NCBI RefSeq assembly: GCF_012396235.1 | Contig: NZ_JAAXPA010000005.1 | Coordinates: 62,001 to 126,000 of the forward strand | Length of the DNA stretch: 64,000 bases | Source of the DNA: Rhodococcus opacus | GTDB taxonomy: Bacteria; Actinomycetota; Actinomycetes; Mycobacteriales; Mycobacteriaceae | Direction of reading: 5' to 3' | Shown: positions 7,480-17,750 of the stretch, one piece after another | Position numbering within the stretch: the first letter of the stretch is position 1 | Layout: each line of letters starts with the position of its first letter | Program-made: the position numbers and the translations under genes | Notes under the pieces: generated by a model | What the model was told of the DNA's origin: nothing | What the model saw: only the letters and a program-made list of their open reading frames with translations | Database searches by the model: none

Positions 7480-8238
7480 TCAGAGCGCCATTCCACCATC
7501 CACCGGAAGAACGACGCCGGTCGTCCAGTCGTCCTCGAGCGCGAACCGTGCGATCCACCGGGCGGTGTCGACGGGATCGCCGACCCGGCGCAGTGGAATA
7601 GCCTCAGCCCGCTCGCGGAGTAGCGTCGACTCTTGCTCCGCACTCATCCCGGCGGTCCGGTAGATCTCGGTCGGCGTCGGTCCGGGAGCGACGGAAGTGA
7701 CCCGAACCCCCTCAGGCCCCAACTCGAGGGCCCAGCACCGGGTCAGGTGCGCGACCGCCGCTTTGGAAGCCGCGTAGTGAGCGTTACTGGCGGTCGGTTT
7801 GAGGGCAACCGAGCTGGCCACGTTCACGATGGACCCCCGGCTGCTCTTGAGCGCCGGGAGCAACGCCTGCGTGACCACCGTCGTCCCGAGTACGTTCACC
7901 TCGAACAGTGCACGCACCGACGCGGCACTGACGTCGGCCAGCGGACCGACCAAAAACGCGCCTGCGCAGTTGATCACGAAGTCAATGCGGCCCCAGTGCT
8001 TCAACGCCGCCGACGCTGCGGATGCGACCACCGCCGCATCGGTGACATCGACGGTACGGGCAGCGACCTCCTCACGCCCGGCAAGATCTGCCAGCGCCTC
8101 GTCGCTGCGATCCCACGCGTCGACGCGGGCGCCGTGGTCGACCAGCACTTCGAGGCAGGCCCGGCCGATCCCGGTGCCCGCACCGGTGACGACACCGGTG
8201 AGACGTTCCCGCCGCGGAGCGAGCACCGGCGCGCTCAT
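7480..8238 (-). CDS. SDR family oxidoreductase (last gene of carboxylase operon)
   Basis: Classical short-chain dehydrogenase of 252 residues: cofactor motif TGAGTGIG near the N-terminus, NCAGAF, catalytic Ser in NVASSVA, and YAASK. The ATG at 8238 overlaps the carboxyltransferase stop (ATGA), so it is translationally coupled. Position in an acyl-CoA carboxylase operon suggests it oxidises a hydroxyacyl-CoA or an alcohol intermediate of the same route. Distinct from the mycofactocin-type SDRs (no GQGRSHA signature). Substrate unknown. Confidence 0.88.
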   Translation of the reverse strand: MSAPVLAPRRERLTGVVTGAGTGIGRACLEVLVDHGARVDAWDRSDEALADLAGREEVAARTVDVTDAAVVASAASAALKHWGRIDFVINCAGAFLVGPLADVSAASVRALFEVNVLGTTVVTQALLPALKSSRGSIVNVASSVALKPTASNAHYAASKAAVAHLTRCWALELGPEGVRVTSVAPGPTPTEIYRTAGMSAEQESTLLRERAEAIPLRRVGDPVDTARWIARFALEDDWTTGVVLPVDGGMAL

Positions 8239-9800
8239 ACCGGGGTGACGCCATTTCGGCGGGCGGGCGCGGTGCGGTCCCGCTTCCGGTAGAGCGCCAG
8301 ACGCTGGGTGAGCTCGTTGCGCAGCTCGTTCGCGGGCACGACCGCTTCGACGGCGTTCTCGTTGGCGATCTTGAACACGTCGATCCCGGCGGCGTACTCG
8401 GCCTGCTTCTCGGCGATGAACGCGGCCCGCTCCTCCGGATCCTCGATGGCCTGGATGCGGTTGTAGTGGATGCCGTTCACGGCGGCGTCCGGGCCCATCA
8501 GGGCGGGCTTGGCCGTCGGCAGCGCGATCAGGGCGTCCGGCTGCATCGGGGCACCGGACATCGCGAGGTACCCGCCGCCGTATGCCTTGCGCAGCAGCAC
8601 CGTAATGCGGGGCACGCGGGCCTCGGAGACGGCGAAGATCATCTTCGCGCCGTGCCGGATGATGCCCTGGCGTTCGACCTCGGAGCCGATCATGTAGCCG
8701 GCGATGTCGACCAGGAACAGGATCGGAATGTTGTAGGCGTTGCAGATCCAGATGAACCGGGCGGCCTTGTCGGAAGAGTCGGGGAAGATCACCCCGCCCT
8801 TCACGGTGGGCTGGTTGGCGACGATGCCGACGCTTTGGCCGTTCAGGCGCGCGAATCCGGTGACCAGTTCCGGGGCGAACAAATCCTTGTACGGGAAGAA
8901 GCTGGCGTCGTCGACGAGGGAGTCGATCAGCTCGTGGATGTCGAAGATCTCGGATTCGACCTCGGGGACGATCTCCTTGATGGTCCGGGCACCGGACGGG
9001 TCGGCCGGAGCGGTGATCGGGGGCTCCTGCTGCCAGTTCGACGGCAGGAACGACAGCCACACACGCACGGCGGCAATGGCTTCCGCGTCGTCCTCGACGA
9101 GGACGTCGGACAGGCCCGAGACGGTCGAGTGCATCTCCGCCCCACCCATCTCTTCGAGGGTGACGTCCTCGCCGGTCACCATCTGAGCCAGGCGGGGGGA
9201 GCCGAGGTAGGCGGTGGCGTGACCGCGGACCATGATCGTCAGATCGCACAGCGCGGGCACGTAGGCCGAGCCGGCGGGGGAGGGCCCGAAGAGGGCGCAG
9301 ACCTGGGGGACGCGGCCGGAGATCTGGACCTGGTTGTAGAAGATGTTGCCCCAGGCACGGCGGCCGACGAAGCTTTCGAACTGTTCGTCGATGCGGGCGC
9401 CCGCGGAGTCGAACAGGTACACGATCGGGGTGCCGGTGGAGTCGGCGAGTTCCTGGGCGCGGACGATCTTCTCGAAGGTGCGCTTGCCCCAGGTGCCGGC
9501 CTTGACGGTGTAGTCGTTGGCGATGACGACGACATCGCGGCCGTCGACCTTGCCGACCGCGGTGACGACGGCGTCGCCGGGCAGCCCTTCGTCGTAGCGG
9601 GCGAGCAGGCCGTCCTCGAAGGACCAGCTGTTGTCGAACAGGAGTTCCAACCGGTCGCGCACGAGCATCTTGCCGGCATCGATCTGCTTCTGGCGTTGCT
9701 TCTCCGAGCCACCGAGCCGAGCCTTGGCCAGCCGCGTCTCGAGCTCTTCATGCGGGCCTACCGGGGCCGCTGTGGTCTTCTCGTCGAGAGTGTCAGTCAT
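8235..9800 (-). CDS. Acyl-CoA carboxylase, carboxyltransferase (beta) subunit
   Basis: Transfers carboxyl from biotin to an acyl-CoA. 521 residues with the two crotonase-like carboxyltransferase halves; visible family features include FDSAGARIDEQ, GPSPAGSAYVPAL in the N-half and FLVDIAGYMIGSEVE, RKAYGGGYLAM in the C-half. It pairs with the biotin-carrying alpha subunit two genes upstream. The class covers acetyl-, propionyl-, 3-methylcrotonyl- and geranyl-CoA carboxylases. The FxxVDIxGYM and GAKM patterns recall the methylcrotonyl/geranyl group, but I cannot separate them by eye. In a pathway context it would carboxylate a branched enoyl-CoA or an acyl-CoA intermediate. Confidence 0.9.
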   Translation of the reverse strand: MTDTLDEKTTAAPVGPHEELETRLAKARLGGSEKQRQKQIDAGKMLVRDRLELLFDNSWSFEDGLLARYDEGLPGDAVVTAVGKVDGRDVVVIANDYTVKAGTWGKRTFEKIVRAQELADSTGTPIVYLFDSAGARIDEQFESFVGRRAWGNIFYNQVQISGRVPQVCALFGPSPAGSAYVPALCDLTIMVRGHATAYLGSPRLAQMVTGEDVTLEEMGGAEMHSTVSGLSDVLVEDDAEAIAAVRVWLSFLPSNWQQEPPITAPADPSGARTIKEIVPEVESEIFDIHELIDSLVDDASFFPYKDLFAPELVTGFARLNGQSVGIVANQPTVKGGVIFPDSSDKAARFIWICNAYNIPILFLVDIAGYMIGSEVERQGIIRHGAKMIFAVSEARVPRITVLLRKAYGGGYLAMSGAPMQPDALIALPTAKPALMGPDAAVNGIHYNRIQAIEDPEERAAFIAEKQAEYAAGIDVFKIANENAVEAVVPANELRNELTQRLALYRKRDRTAPARRNGVTPV

Positions 9801-9853
9801 GATCTTTCCAAACTGTTTCGGAGGTAGTGGATTACGAATCGTCGGTGGGGGCG

Positions 9854-10603
9854 CTACTTGTAGCTGAACAGCAGTGAGGCGCCACCGTCGATCACGGTGG
9901 TGGTGCCGTTGACCCCGCGTGAGGTGCGGCCCGCGAGGAAACCGATGACTGCGGCGACGTCGTCGGGGTCGAGGATGCGCCCGGTCGGTGTCTTGGCCGC
10001 CATCCGCTCTGCTGCGGGGCGGTCGAGCATGGGGGTGACCATTGCGCCGGGGGCGACGGCGTTCACGGTGACCGCCGTGCCCCAGAAGTCGAACATCAGG
10101 GAGCTGGTCAGGTTGATCAGTGCGGCCTTGGAGGCGGCGTAGGCGGGGTACTCGTAGCCGCGGGTGCCGGCGAAGGACGCGCAGTTGATCACTCGCCCGT
10201 ACTCGGCGGCCTTCAGATCGTCCGCGAAGGCCTGGGTGAGCAGGAACGGGGCGGTGACGTTGACGTCCATGACCTGCCGCCAGGAGTCGGCGGTGGTGTC
10301 GGCGAGATGGGTGCGGCGCAGGATGCCGGCGATGTTGACCAGATGGGATACCTGGCCGAGGTCGACGTGCACCGCGTCGACCAACGAGCCGGCCGCCGAT
10401 TCGGAGGTGATGTCCACGCCGTACGCGGCGCTGGTGACCCCGTTGTTGCCCAGTTCGGTGGCGGTGCGCTTGGCAGCGACTTCGTCGATGTCGACGCAGG
10501 CCACCGCCAGGCCGAGTTCGCCGAGCACCGTGGCGGTGACGGCTCCGAGTCCGCCTCCGGCGCCGGTGACGACCGCGACCGGCGGCCCTGCGGGTGTGGT
10601 CAT
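9854..10603 (-). CDS. SDR family oxidoreductase
   Basis: Short-chain dehydrogenase of 249 residues, with TGAGGGLGAVTA at the cofactor site, NIAG, catalytic Ser in NCASFAG and YAASKAA. The ATG at 10603 is one base from the stop of the biotin carboxylase gene, so the pair is coupled; a longer frame to 10690 would intrude into that gene. The C-terminal GRTSRGVNGTTTVIDGGASL is the usual SDR end. It probably acts on a beta-hydroxy- or ketoacyl intermediate in the same pathway as the carboxylase. Which one is unknown. Confidence 0.88.
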   Translation of the reverse strand: MTTPAGPPVAVVTGAGGGLGAVTATVLGELGLAVACVDIDEVAAKRTATELGNNGVTSAAYGVDITSESAAGSLVDAVHVDLGQVSHLVNIAGILRRTHLADTTADSWRQVMDVNVTAPFLLTQAFADDLKAAEYGRVINCASFAGTRGYEYPAYAASKAALINLTSSLMFDFWGTAVTVNAVAPGAMVTPMLDRPAAERMAAKTPTGRILDPDDVAAVIGFLAGRTSRGVNGTTTVIDGGASLLFSYK

Positions 10604-10604
10604 C

Positions 10605-12395
<1,791 letters not shown>

Positions 12396-12480
12396 GCCCG
12401 GACTCCTTGGGGTTTCGAAATACCTGTGCGATGGACGCCCCGGTGTGGGGTCGCCTTCGTAAGACCATGTCGCTTAGACA

Positions 12481-12502
12481 AACAATCGTACGTTCGCTTA
12501 CG
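12481..12502. promoter_or_regulatory. Candidate regulon operator, site C (carboxylase/thioesterase)
   Basis: AACAATCG-TACGTT-CGCTTACG, between the divergent carboxylase operon (start 12395) and the thioesterase (start near 12584). The left half and CG-TACGTT-CG core are strong, the right half weak. Confidence 0.65.
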
Positions 12503-12583
12503 GTACCGTCAGATGTGGTAACGGTCAACGATGGTCCCCGCCGCATCCGTGAGGTGGGGTCGACGACAGAGAGGGCGCGGACG

Positions 12584-13447
12584 GTGATTGCCTCTGCCGA
12601 AGAACTCGAGTCCCTGGTCGACGCTCTGCGAGTGACCCCCGCGGGGGTGAACCGGTTCGATGGTCCGACCTCGGTGCGCAAACTTCCCCGGCTCTTCGGC
12701 GGACAGGTTCTCGCGCAGGCCGTGATGGCGGCCGGTGCGACCGTGCCCGCCGACCGGTATCCGCACTCGCTGCATACGCTGTTCCTGCGGGGTGGAGACC
12801 CTGGTGCGCCCGTCGCCTATCAGGTGACGATCCTGCGAGACGGCCGCTCCTACAGCGCTCGCGCCGTCACCGCGACCCAGGGCGATGATGTGCTGGCGAC
12901 ACTGCAGCTCTCGTTCGCCACCGAGCAGGACGGCCCTGAGCACGAATGGTCCCCGCCCCTGACCGAGACTGCACCGGACGAACTGTTGCCGCTGCACGAG
13001 CAACTCGAGGGCGAGAGTGCGATGCTGCCGGAGTGGTGGTCGCAACCCCACCCCTTCGATTTCCGCTTTCTCGAACATCCCGAGGCGCTGGCCGCGGCCG
13101 GCACCCGGAATCCCGAGCAGCAATTCTGGGTGCGCGCGGCCACCACGGTCCCGGACGAGCCGCTGCTGCACACTGCCCTGTTGGCATATGTCAGCGACCT
13201 GACCCTGCTCGACCCGGCGCTGATGCCGCACGGGCGCTCCTGGTACGGCAACCGGGTGATCGCCGGTGCCAGCATCGACCACGCGATGTGGTTTCACCGC
13301 CGGTTCTCGATGAACGACTGGATGCTGTGTCGGCAGGTCAGCCCGATCGCCACCGGTGGCCGGTGCCTGTGCACCTGCGACTTCACCACCGAGGCGGGTG
13401 CGCGCATCGCGTCGGCCTCCCAGGAGGGCGTTCTGCGCGAACCCTGA
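12584..13447 (+). CDS. tesB: Acyl-CoA thioesterase II (TesB family)
   Basis: Double-hotdog thioesterase releasing free acids from acyl-CoA. N-domain hallmarks: LFGGQVLAQAVMAA, HSLHTLFLRGGD, LRDGRSYSARAVTATQ; C-domain: ASIDHAMWFH and DFTTEAG. The GTG at 12584 is chosen because the frame extends upstream to 12407 across operator site C; a GTG at 12554 is an alternative. 287 residues, normal for the family. It is divergent from the acyl-CoA carboxylase operon and shares its operator region. Probable role: relieving CoA trapping or excreting a dead-end acyl-CoA during growth on the pathway substrate. Confidence 0.88.
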   Translation: MIASAEELESLVDALRVTPAGVNRFDGPTSVRKLPRLFGGQVLAQAVMAAGATVPADRYPHSLHTLFLRGGDPGAPVAYQVTILRDGRSYSARAVTATQGDDVLATLQLSFATEQDGPEHEWSPPLTETAPDELLPLHEQLEGESAMLPEWWSQPHPFDFRFLEHPEALAAAGTRNPEQQFWVRAATTVPDEPLLHTALLAYVSDLTLLDPALMPHGRSWYGNRVIAGASIDHAMWFHRRFSMNDWMLCRQVSPIATGGRCLCTCDFTTEAGARIASASQEGVLREP

Positions 13448-13462
13448 CCTCGACGGCGCCGT

Positions 13463-13780
13463 TCAGACCGGCACGATCTCCGACTCGGAGGCGAGGAACC
13501 AGGTGATGTTCCCGATGAACTCTTCCTCGTGCTCGCGGACGGCGTCCGCCTCCGGCGAGGAGAACGCCTGGGCCACCGCGGCGACGGAGGGGAACCACAG
13601 CTCCGCCATCCCGTCGTACGCCCATTCCGTGCGATGCTCGATCGCCGGATTCTGCACGTAGCGCTCGAGTTCCGGGAGCTTCCATACGTACTGGGGGTGC
13701 TCGACGTTCCAGTACCGGAGGAACTCGTCGCGAGAAAGCTCGGACTTCGACGTGATCAGCGCAACGATCTTGACGGACAT
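13463..13780 (-). CDS. EthD-like dimeric alpha/beta-barrel protein
   Basis: Small protein of 105 residues with the EthD pattern: IVALITSKSELSRDEFLRYWNVEHPQYV, then a beta-strand/helix repeat ending in FLASESEIVPV. EthD was named from ether-degradation clusters; members are dimeric ferredoxin-like proteins, some with decarboxylase, cyclase or dehydratase activity, many unassigned. It follows the symporter after a hairpin and a 114-bp gap, so it may be read at a lower level in the same transcript. Two more such proteins are at 24228 and 61060. Confidence 0.8.
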   Translation of the reverse strand: MSVKIVALITSKSELSRDEFLRYWNVEHPQYVWKLPELERYVQNPAIEHRTEWAYDGMAELWFPSVAAVAQAFSSPEADAVREHEEEFIGNITWFLASESEIVPV

Positions 13781-13838
13781 ACAATTCTCCTTCAGTCGGG
13801 GTCGGCGACGGTAGAAGTTCGGCGACCATTCGGGAATG

Positions 13839-13888
13839 CACGGCGGCGTTCGGCCGGAGATGACAGCTTCCGGTCGAACGCCGCCGTG
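13839..13888 (-). terminator. 20-bp hairpin after the symporter gene
   Basis: 13839-13858 pairs with 13869-13888 over 20 positions with one G-T wobble and a 10-base loop, 7 bp past the symporter stop. It could limit read-through into the EthD-like gene. Confidence 0.75.
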
Positions 13889-13894
13889 AGGGGA

Positions 13895-15481
13895 TCAGTG
13901 CGCGAGGGTCTTCGTCTTGTCCAGACCTGCCCCGGTCAGGGCACGCACTTGAAGTTCGTCGAAGGCGGCGTCATTTGCGGGCTCACGACTGAGGTAGCTG
14001 CCCACGATGCACCCGAGGAATCCGGCGGGCACCGACAGCAGGATCGGGAATGCCAGCGGGAAGGGCGCTGTGGTCGACAGTGAATCCGACAGCAGCGGAG
14101 CCAGACTCGGCCACACCAGCGGACCGGTCAGAATCAGCGCCAGCGCCGTCAGCAGACCCGACAGCGCCCCGACTACGGCCCCGAGGGTGCGCATCCGCCG
14201 CCACAGCAGCGTCATGATCAGGACGGGGAAGTTCGCGCTGGCCGCGGTGGAGGTCGCCAGCGTGGCCAGGAAGGTCACGTTCTGGGTGCCGCCGATGGCC
14301 AGGGTGGCACCGACGGTGACGATCACCAACGCCACCGCGGCGATCCGGCCGACCGTCATCTCCTCCCGCTCGGGCCGGTGGAAGGTCTTGGCCCACAGGT
14401 CGTGGGCGATCGTGCTCGACGCGCTGAGCACCAGGCCGGCCGATACCGCCAGCAGCGTGGCGATCGAGACCGCGACCACCAGCGCCAGCAGCAGGTCGGA
14501 CGCGAAGCCGTCCCCGCCGCCGAGCCAGACGGTCAAGGCGGGCAGGGCGAGATTGCCGCCCTTGCCGGCGATTTCCTCCCCGCCGGCACCGAGGGCGGCG
14601 CGTGCCGAGATGCCGAGGAACGCGATCAGGACGTTGAATCCGCCGATCAGGCTGATCGCCCAGATCGCGGACTTGCGGGCCTCGATGGCGTCGGGGACGG
14701 TGAAGAACCGCATCAGCACATGGGGCAGGCCCACCGCGGACAACGTCACGGCCACTGCCATGGACATGATGTTCCAGGGCCCCTGGAAGGAGTTGCCGGT
14801 GGCCAGGTAGTGATCGCCGAATTTACTCTGCGAGACCGCCTGCTCGATGATGTTGAGCGGGTTGGGATCGATCCGGATGAGAACCAGGATCACCAGCAGC
14901 GCGACGACGCTCATCAGGGCCACGGCCTTGATGATCTGCAGCCACGTCGTGGCGAGCATGCCGCCGAAGAGCACATAGGTCAGCATGAGGACCGCGGCAA
15001 TCACCACGCCCCAGGAGAAGTCGATCCCGGCGAGTGCCTCCATCAGCACACCGCCGGCAACCATCTGGGCGAGGAGGTAGAAGACACAGATGAAGAGCGT
15101 CGAGATCGCCGAGACGATGCGGACCGGACCGGACCGGAGCCGGGTGGCGAGCGCGTCGGCGAACGTGAAACGCCCTAGATTACGCAGCTTTTCGGCGATC
15201 AGGAACATCACCATCAGGAAGATCCCGCAGGCGAAGATCGCGTAGACGATGCCGTCCATGCCGTAGAGGTAGGCCAACCCGGCGTAACCCAGCAGGGAGG
15301 CCGAGGACAGGAAGTCGCCGGCGATGGCGGTGCCGTTCTTGCGTCCGGTCATACCGCCCCCGGCCGTCCAGAACTCCGCCGACGTCTTCGTGCGGCGCGA
15401 GGCGAAGTAGGTCGCCACGAAGGTGGTCGCCAGCAGCAGGATCGTGACGACGACGGCCGTGGTGTTGAATCCGTCAGACAT
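13895..15481 (-). CDS. Sodium:solute symporter (ActP/MctC-like)
   Basis: Integral membrane symporter of 528 residues, about 13 transmembrane segments. The SSS-family signature region around AEFWTAGGGMTGRKNGTAIAG and DFLSSASLLGYAGLAY at the N-terminus matches ActP/MctC transporters, which carry acetate, pyruvate and other short monocarboxylates. The DUF485 gene upstream overlaps its start by 8 bases, the standard yjcH-actP arrangement. It is in the regulon (site E1 upstream of the pair), so it may import a carboxylate substrate or recapture an excreted acid. Substrate is inference. Confidence 0.9.
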   Translation of the reverse strand: MSDGFNTTAVVVTILLLATTFVATYFASRRTKTSAEFWTAGGGMTGRKNGTAIAGDFLSSASLLGYAGLAYLYGMDGIVYAIFACGIFLMVMFLIAEKLRNLGRFTFADALATRLRSGPVRIVSAISTLFICVFYLLAQMVAGGVLMEALAGIDFSWGVVIAAVLMLTYVLFGGMLATTWLQIIKAVALMSVVALLVILVLIRIDPNPLNIIEQAVSQSKFGDHYLATGNSFQGPWNIMSMAVAVTLSAVGLPHVLMRFFTVPDAIEARKSAIWAISLIGGFNVLIAFLGISARAALGAGGEEIAGKGGNLALPALTVWLGGGDGFASDLLLALVVAVSIATLLAVSAGLVLSASSTIAHDLWAKTFHRPEREEMTVGRIAAVALVIVTVGATLAIGGTQNVTFLATLATSTAASANFPVLIMTLLWRRMRTLGAVVGALSGLLTALALILTGPLVWPSLAPLLSDSLSTTAPFPLAFPILLSVPAGFLGCIVGSYLSREPANDAAFDELQVRALTGAGLDKTKTLAH

Positions 15482-15815
15482 TGCCCGCGACCTCTCGCTC
15501 TCGGGTGGCGGGCACGCTCAGCACGGCCGCGGCCAGGATGTCCCAGTGGCGTGCGCGGCGCACGTACCAGGCACCGAGGCTCATCACCGTCGCGACGTAG
15601 GCCAGGGACAGGATCAGCCCGACGCTCAGACCCGGGACGGGACGTTTCGCGATGATCTCCGGGGCGAATGCGGCGAAGCCGACGAGCGCGCAGAACGCCA
15701 CCGCGAAAACGCCCCAGGCAACGGTGAAGAAACTTCGGCGGTCACGTCGCAGGCGGAGCATCGACGGATCCGACCAGAGCCGGCTCCAGTCGACAGCGGT
15801 CTCGGTGGGAGGCAT
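15474..15815 (-). CDS. DUF485 small membrane protein (YjcH-like)
   Basis: 113-residue protein with two transmembrane helices (about residues 34-55 and 68-90), the usual accessory partner encoded before ActP-type symporters. The ATG at 15815 follows AAAGGGTG; the longer frame to 15872 has no ribosome-binding site. The overlap with the symporter gene indicates coupled translation. Precise function of the family is not established. Confidence 0.85.
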   Translation of the reverse strand: MPPTETAVDWSRLWSDPSMLRLRRDRRSFFTVAWGVFAVAFCALVGFAAFAPEIIAKRPVPGLSVGLILSLAYVATVMSLGAWYVRRARHWDILAAAVLSVPATREREVAGNV

Positions 15816-15950
15816 GGTCACCCTTTCTCGTGCTGGTCGGTGCCGTCTTTCGCGGGTGAAACGCGAGTTCACGACGAGTGAGGGCGGGGCCGGTTGCGTT
15901 GTGGGACCGCGCGGCCTGCGCGCCCTCTGTAATGGGCATCACACACGCTA

Positions 15951-15972
15951 TACGAACGGGTGTTTGTTTGTC
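15951..15972. promoter_or_regulatory. Candidate regulon operator, site E1 (symporter operon)
   Basis: TACGAACG-GGTGTT-TGTTTGTC: six of eight bases in each arm fit the reference palindrome. Located 136 bp upstream of the DUF485 start. Confidence 0.6.
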
Positions 15973-16002
15973 TAGGTGGAAGGAGTGGTCGCCTGACCCT
16001 TG

Positions 16003-16024
16003 GAAAAACGTGCGTTCGTTTGTA
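16003..16024. promoter_or_regulatory. Candidate regulon operator, site E2 (acyl-CoA dehydrogenase operon)
   Basis: GAAAAACG-TGCGTT-CGTTTGTA, 86 bp before the dehydrogenase start. With E1 it gives each direction of this divergent promoter its own copy. Confidence 0.65.
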
Positions 16025-16109
16025 TCGTGGGGTGGGTGACCAGGTCACAGCGCGACGGCCGCACCTTTGTACCCCGAAGGGCGCGGTCACCCCGAGTTGG
16101 AGGAGTCTC

Positions 16110-17282
16110 ATGATCGGAAGCGGCACCCTGCCGGACACTACGGAGCAAGCGGATCTGCGCGAGATGGTGCGTGAGATCATCGAACGGTATGCACCCCCGC
16201 AGCGGGTCCGGGAACTCGACGACGCCAACGCGTTCGACCTCGAGCTGTACCGGGCGCTCGGCGAAGCCGGGCTGATCGGACTCGACGCCCAGGCCGACGG
16301 CACGACCGGCGCCGACCCCCGACATCAGATCATCGTCCTCGAAGAGCTCGCCGCCGGCCCGACCTCGATGGCGGTGTGCCTGGTCGTGCAGTACATGGGC
16401 GTCGGACTGCTCACCGAGTACGGCAGCGACCAGCAGCGCAGTGCCGTCCTGGCCCCGCTCCTCGACGGCAGCGATCGGGTCGCCTTCGCACTGACCGAAC
16501 CCGACGGCGGCACCGACGTCGCCCGAGTCATGCGCACCCGGGCGAAGCAGGCCGGCGACGGCCGGTGGATTCTCAACGGCGCCAAAACCTGGATCTCGGG
16601 TCCGCAGCACGCGAGGAATCTCATCGTCCTGGCCCGGACCTCGACGCATGAGTCTTCGCCGATCGACGGCATCACCATGTTCGTGGTCCCGACCGACACT
16701 CCCGGCATCACCGTGCGCGAACTCGACACCTTCGCCATCCACAGCCTCGACACCTGCGAGGTCACTTTCGGCAACGTCGAAATCGATGCCTCCGCCGTCC
16801 TCGGGCACGTCGACCAGGGGTTCCGGCAGGTGCTGGGCACTCTCAACGGGGAACGACTCAACGCCGCCGCCGCCGCACTCGGGATCGCGCGGGGCGCGCT
16901 GGAAGCCGCCGTCGACTACGGCCGCCAGCGTCAGGTGTTCGGGCGCCCGGTCGGCAGCTTCCAGGCCGGCCAGCACCGGCTCGTCGACGGCGCCATCGCG
17001 ATCGAGTCCGCCCGGGCCCTGATGCTCCAGGCCGCCGCGGCCACCGCCACCGGCAAGCGCGCCGACATCCTCAGCGCCATGGCCAAGGTCGCTGCCTCCG
17101 ATGCGGCGGTCGCCGTCACCGACGCCGGCATGCGTCTGATGGGCGGATCCGGGTTCAGCAAGGAGTACCCGATGGAGCGGTTGTTCCGCGACGCCCGCCT
17201 CTACACCTTCGCCCCACTGACCAACGAGATGCTCCGCAACCACATCGGTGAGAAGTACCTGGGATTGCCGCGGTCGTTCTGA
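16110..17282 (+). CDS. Acyl-CoA dehydrogenase
   Basis: FAD-dependent alpha,beta-desaturation of an acyl-CoA, electrons passing to ETF. 390 residues from the ATG preceded by GGAGGAG; the longer frame to 15960 would cover the operator. Family features: FALTEPDGGTDVA (FAD/substrate loop), NGAKTWIS, GRQRQVFGRPVGSFQAGQH, and the C-terminal MGGSGFSKEYPMERLFRDAR. First gene of a three-gene unit with a cupin and an Old Yellow Enzyme (gaps of 41 and 25 bp). Chain specificity cannot be judged; context suggests a branched or cyclic acyl-CoA. Confidence 0.9.
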   Translation: MIGSGTLPDTTEQADLREMVREIIERYAPPQRVRELDDANAFDLELYRALGEAGLIGLDAQADGTTGADPRHQIIVLEELAAGPTSMAVCLVVQYMGVGLLTEYGSDQQRSAVLAPLLDGSDRVAFALTEPDGGTDVARVMRTRAKQAGDGRWILNGAKTWISGPQHARNLIVLARTSTHESSPIDGITMFVVPTDTPGITVRELDTFAIHSLDTCEVTFGNVEIDASAVLGHVDQGFRQVLGTLNGERLNAAAAALGIARGALEAAVDYGRQRQVFGRPVGSFQAGQHRLVDGAIAIESARALMLQAAAATATGKRADILSAMAKVAASDAAVAVTDAGMRLMGGSGFSKEYPMERLFRDARLYTFAPLTNEMLRNHIGEKYLGLPRSF

Positions 17283-17323
17283 CTCGCGTACCCGCACAAC
17301 ACAACACAGAAAGAAACACCATC

Positions 17324-17725
17324 ATGCCCGCCATTACCCCCTTCGCCGACGAACTCAACGCACTTCCGCCGCTGGCCTCGCGCTACGTCGACGTCGACGC
17401 CCTGCCCTGGCGCCCTTCCGGGTACGAAGGCATCGATATCAAGGTGCTGCTCAAGGATGAGGAGAGCGGTCTGCTCACCGCCCTGTTCCGCTGGCAGCCC
17501 GGATCGGTTCTGCCGCTGCACGAGCATGTCCGGATCGAGCAGACCTGGGTGCTCGAAGGCAGCATCGTCGACGAGGAAGGCGAGACCACCGTCGGGAACT
17601 TCTCGTGGCGACCGCAGGGCAACCAGCACCGCGCCTCTGCGCCGAACGGGGCACTGGTGCTGTGTTTCTTCCTGACCCCCAACAAGTTCCTCGAGGGACC
17701 GAACGCCGGCTCGACGCTGGAATAG
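17324..17725 (+). CDS. Cupin-domain protein
   Basis: 133 residues forming one cupin barrel: motif 1 PLHEHVRIEQTWVLEGS supplies His, His and Gln/Glu candidates, and motif 2 has RPQGNQHRAS with a further His. This resembles small metal-binding cupins such as acetylacetone- or hydroxyacetophenone-cleaving dioxygenases and anti-sigma ChrR-like cupins. It lies between an acyl-CoA dehydrogenase and an enone reductase, so a C-C cleavage or isomerisation role is conceivable. Not assignable further. Confidence 0.75.
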   Translation: MPAITPFADELNALPPLASRYVDVDALPWRPSGYEGIDIKVLLKDEESGLLTALFRWQPGSVLPLHEHVRIEQTWVLEGSIVDEEGETTVGNFSWRPQGNQHRASAPNGALVLCFFLTPNKFLEGPNAGSTLE

Positions 17726-17750
17726 CCGCACCACCCCGACCTAGGAGTTC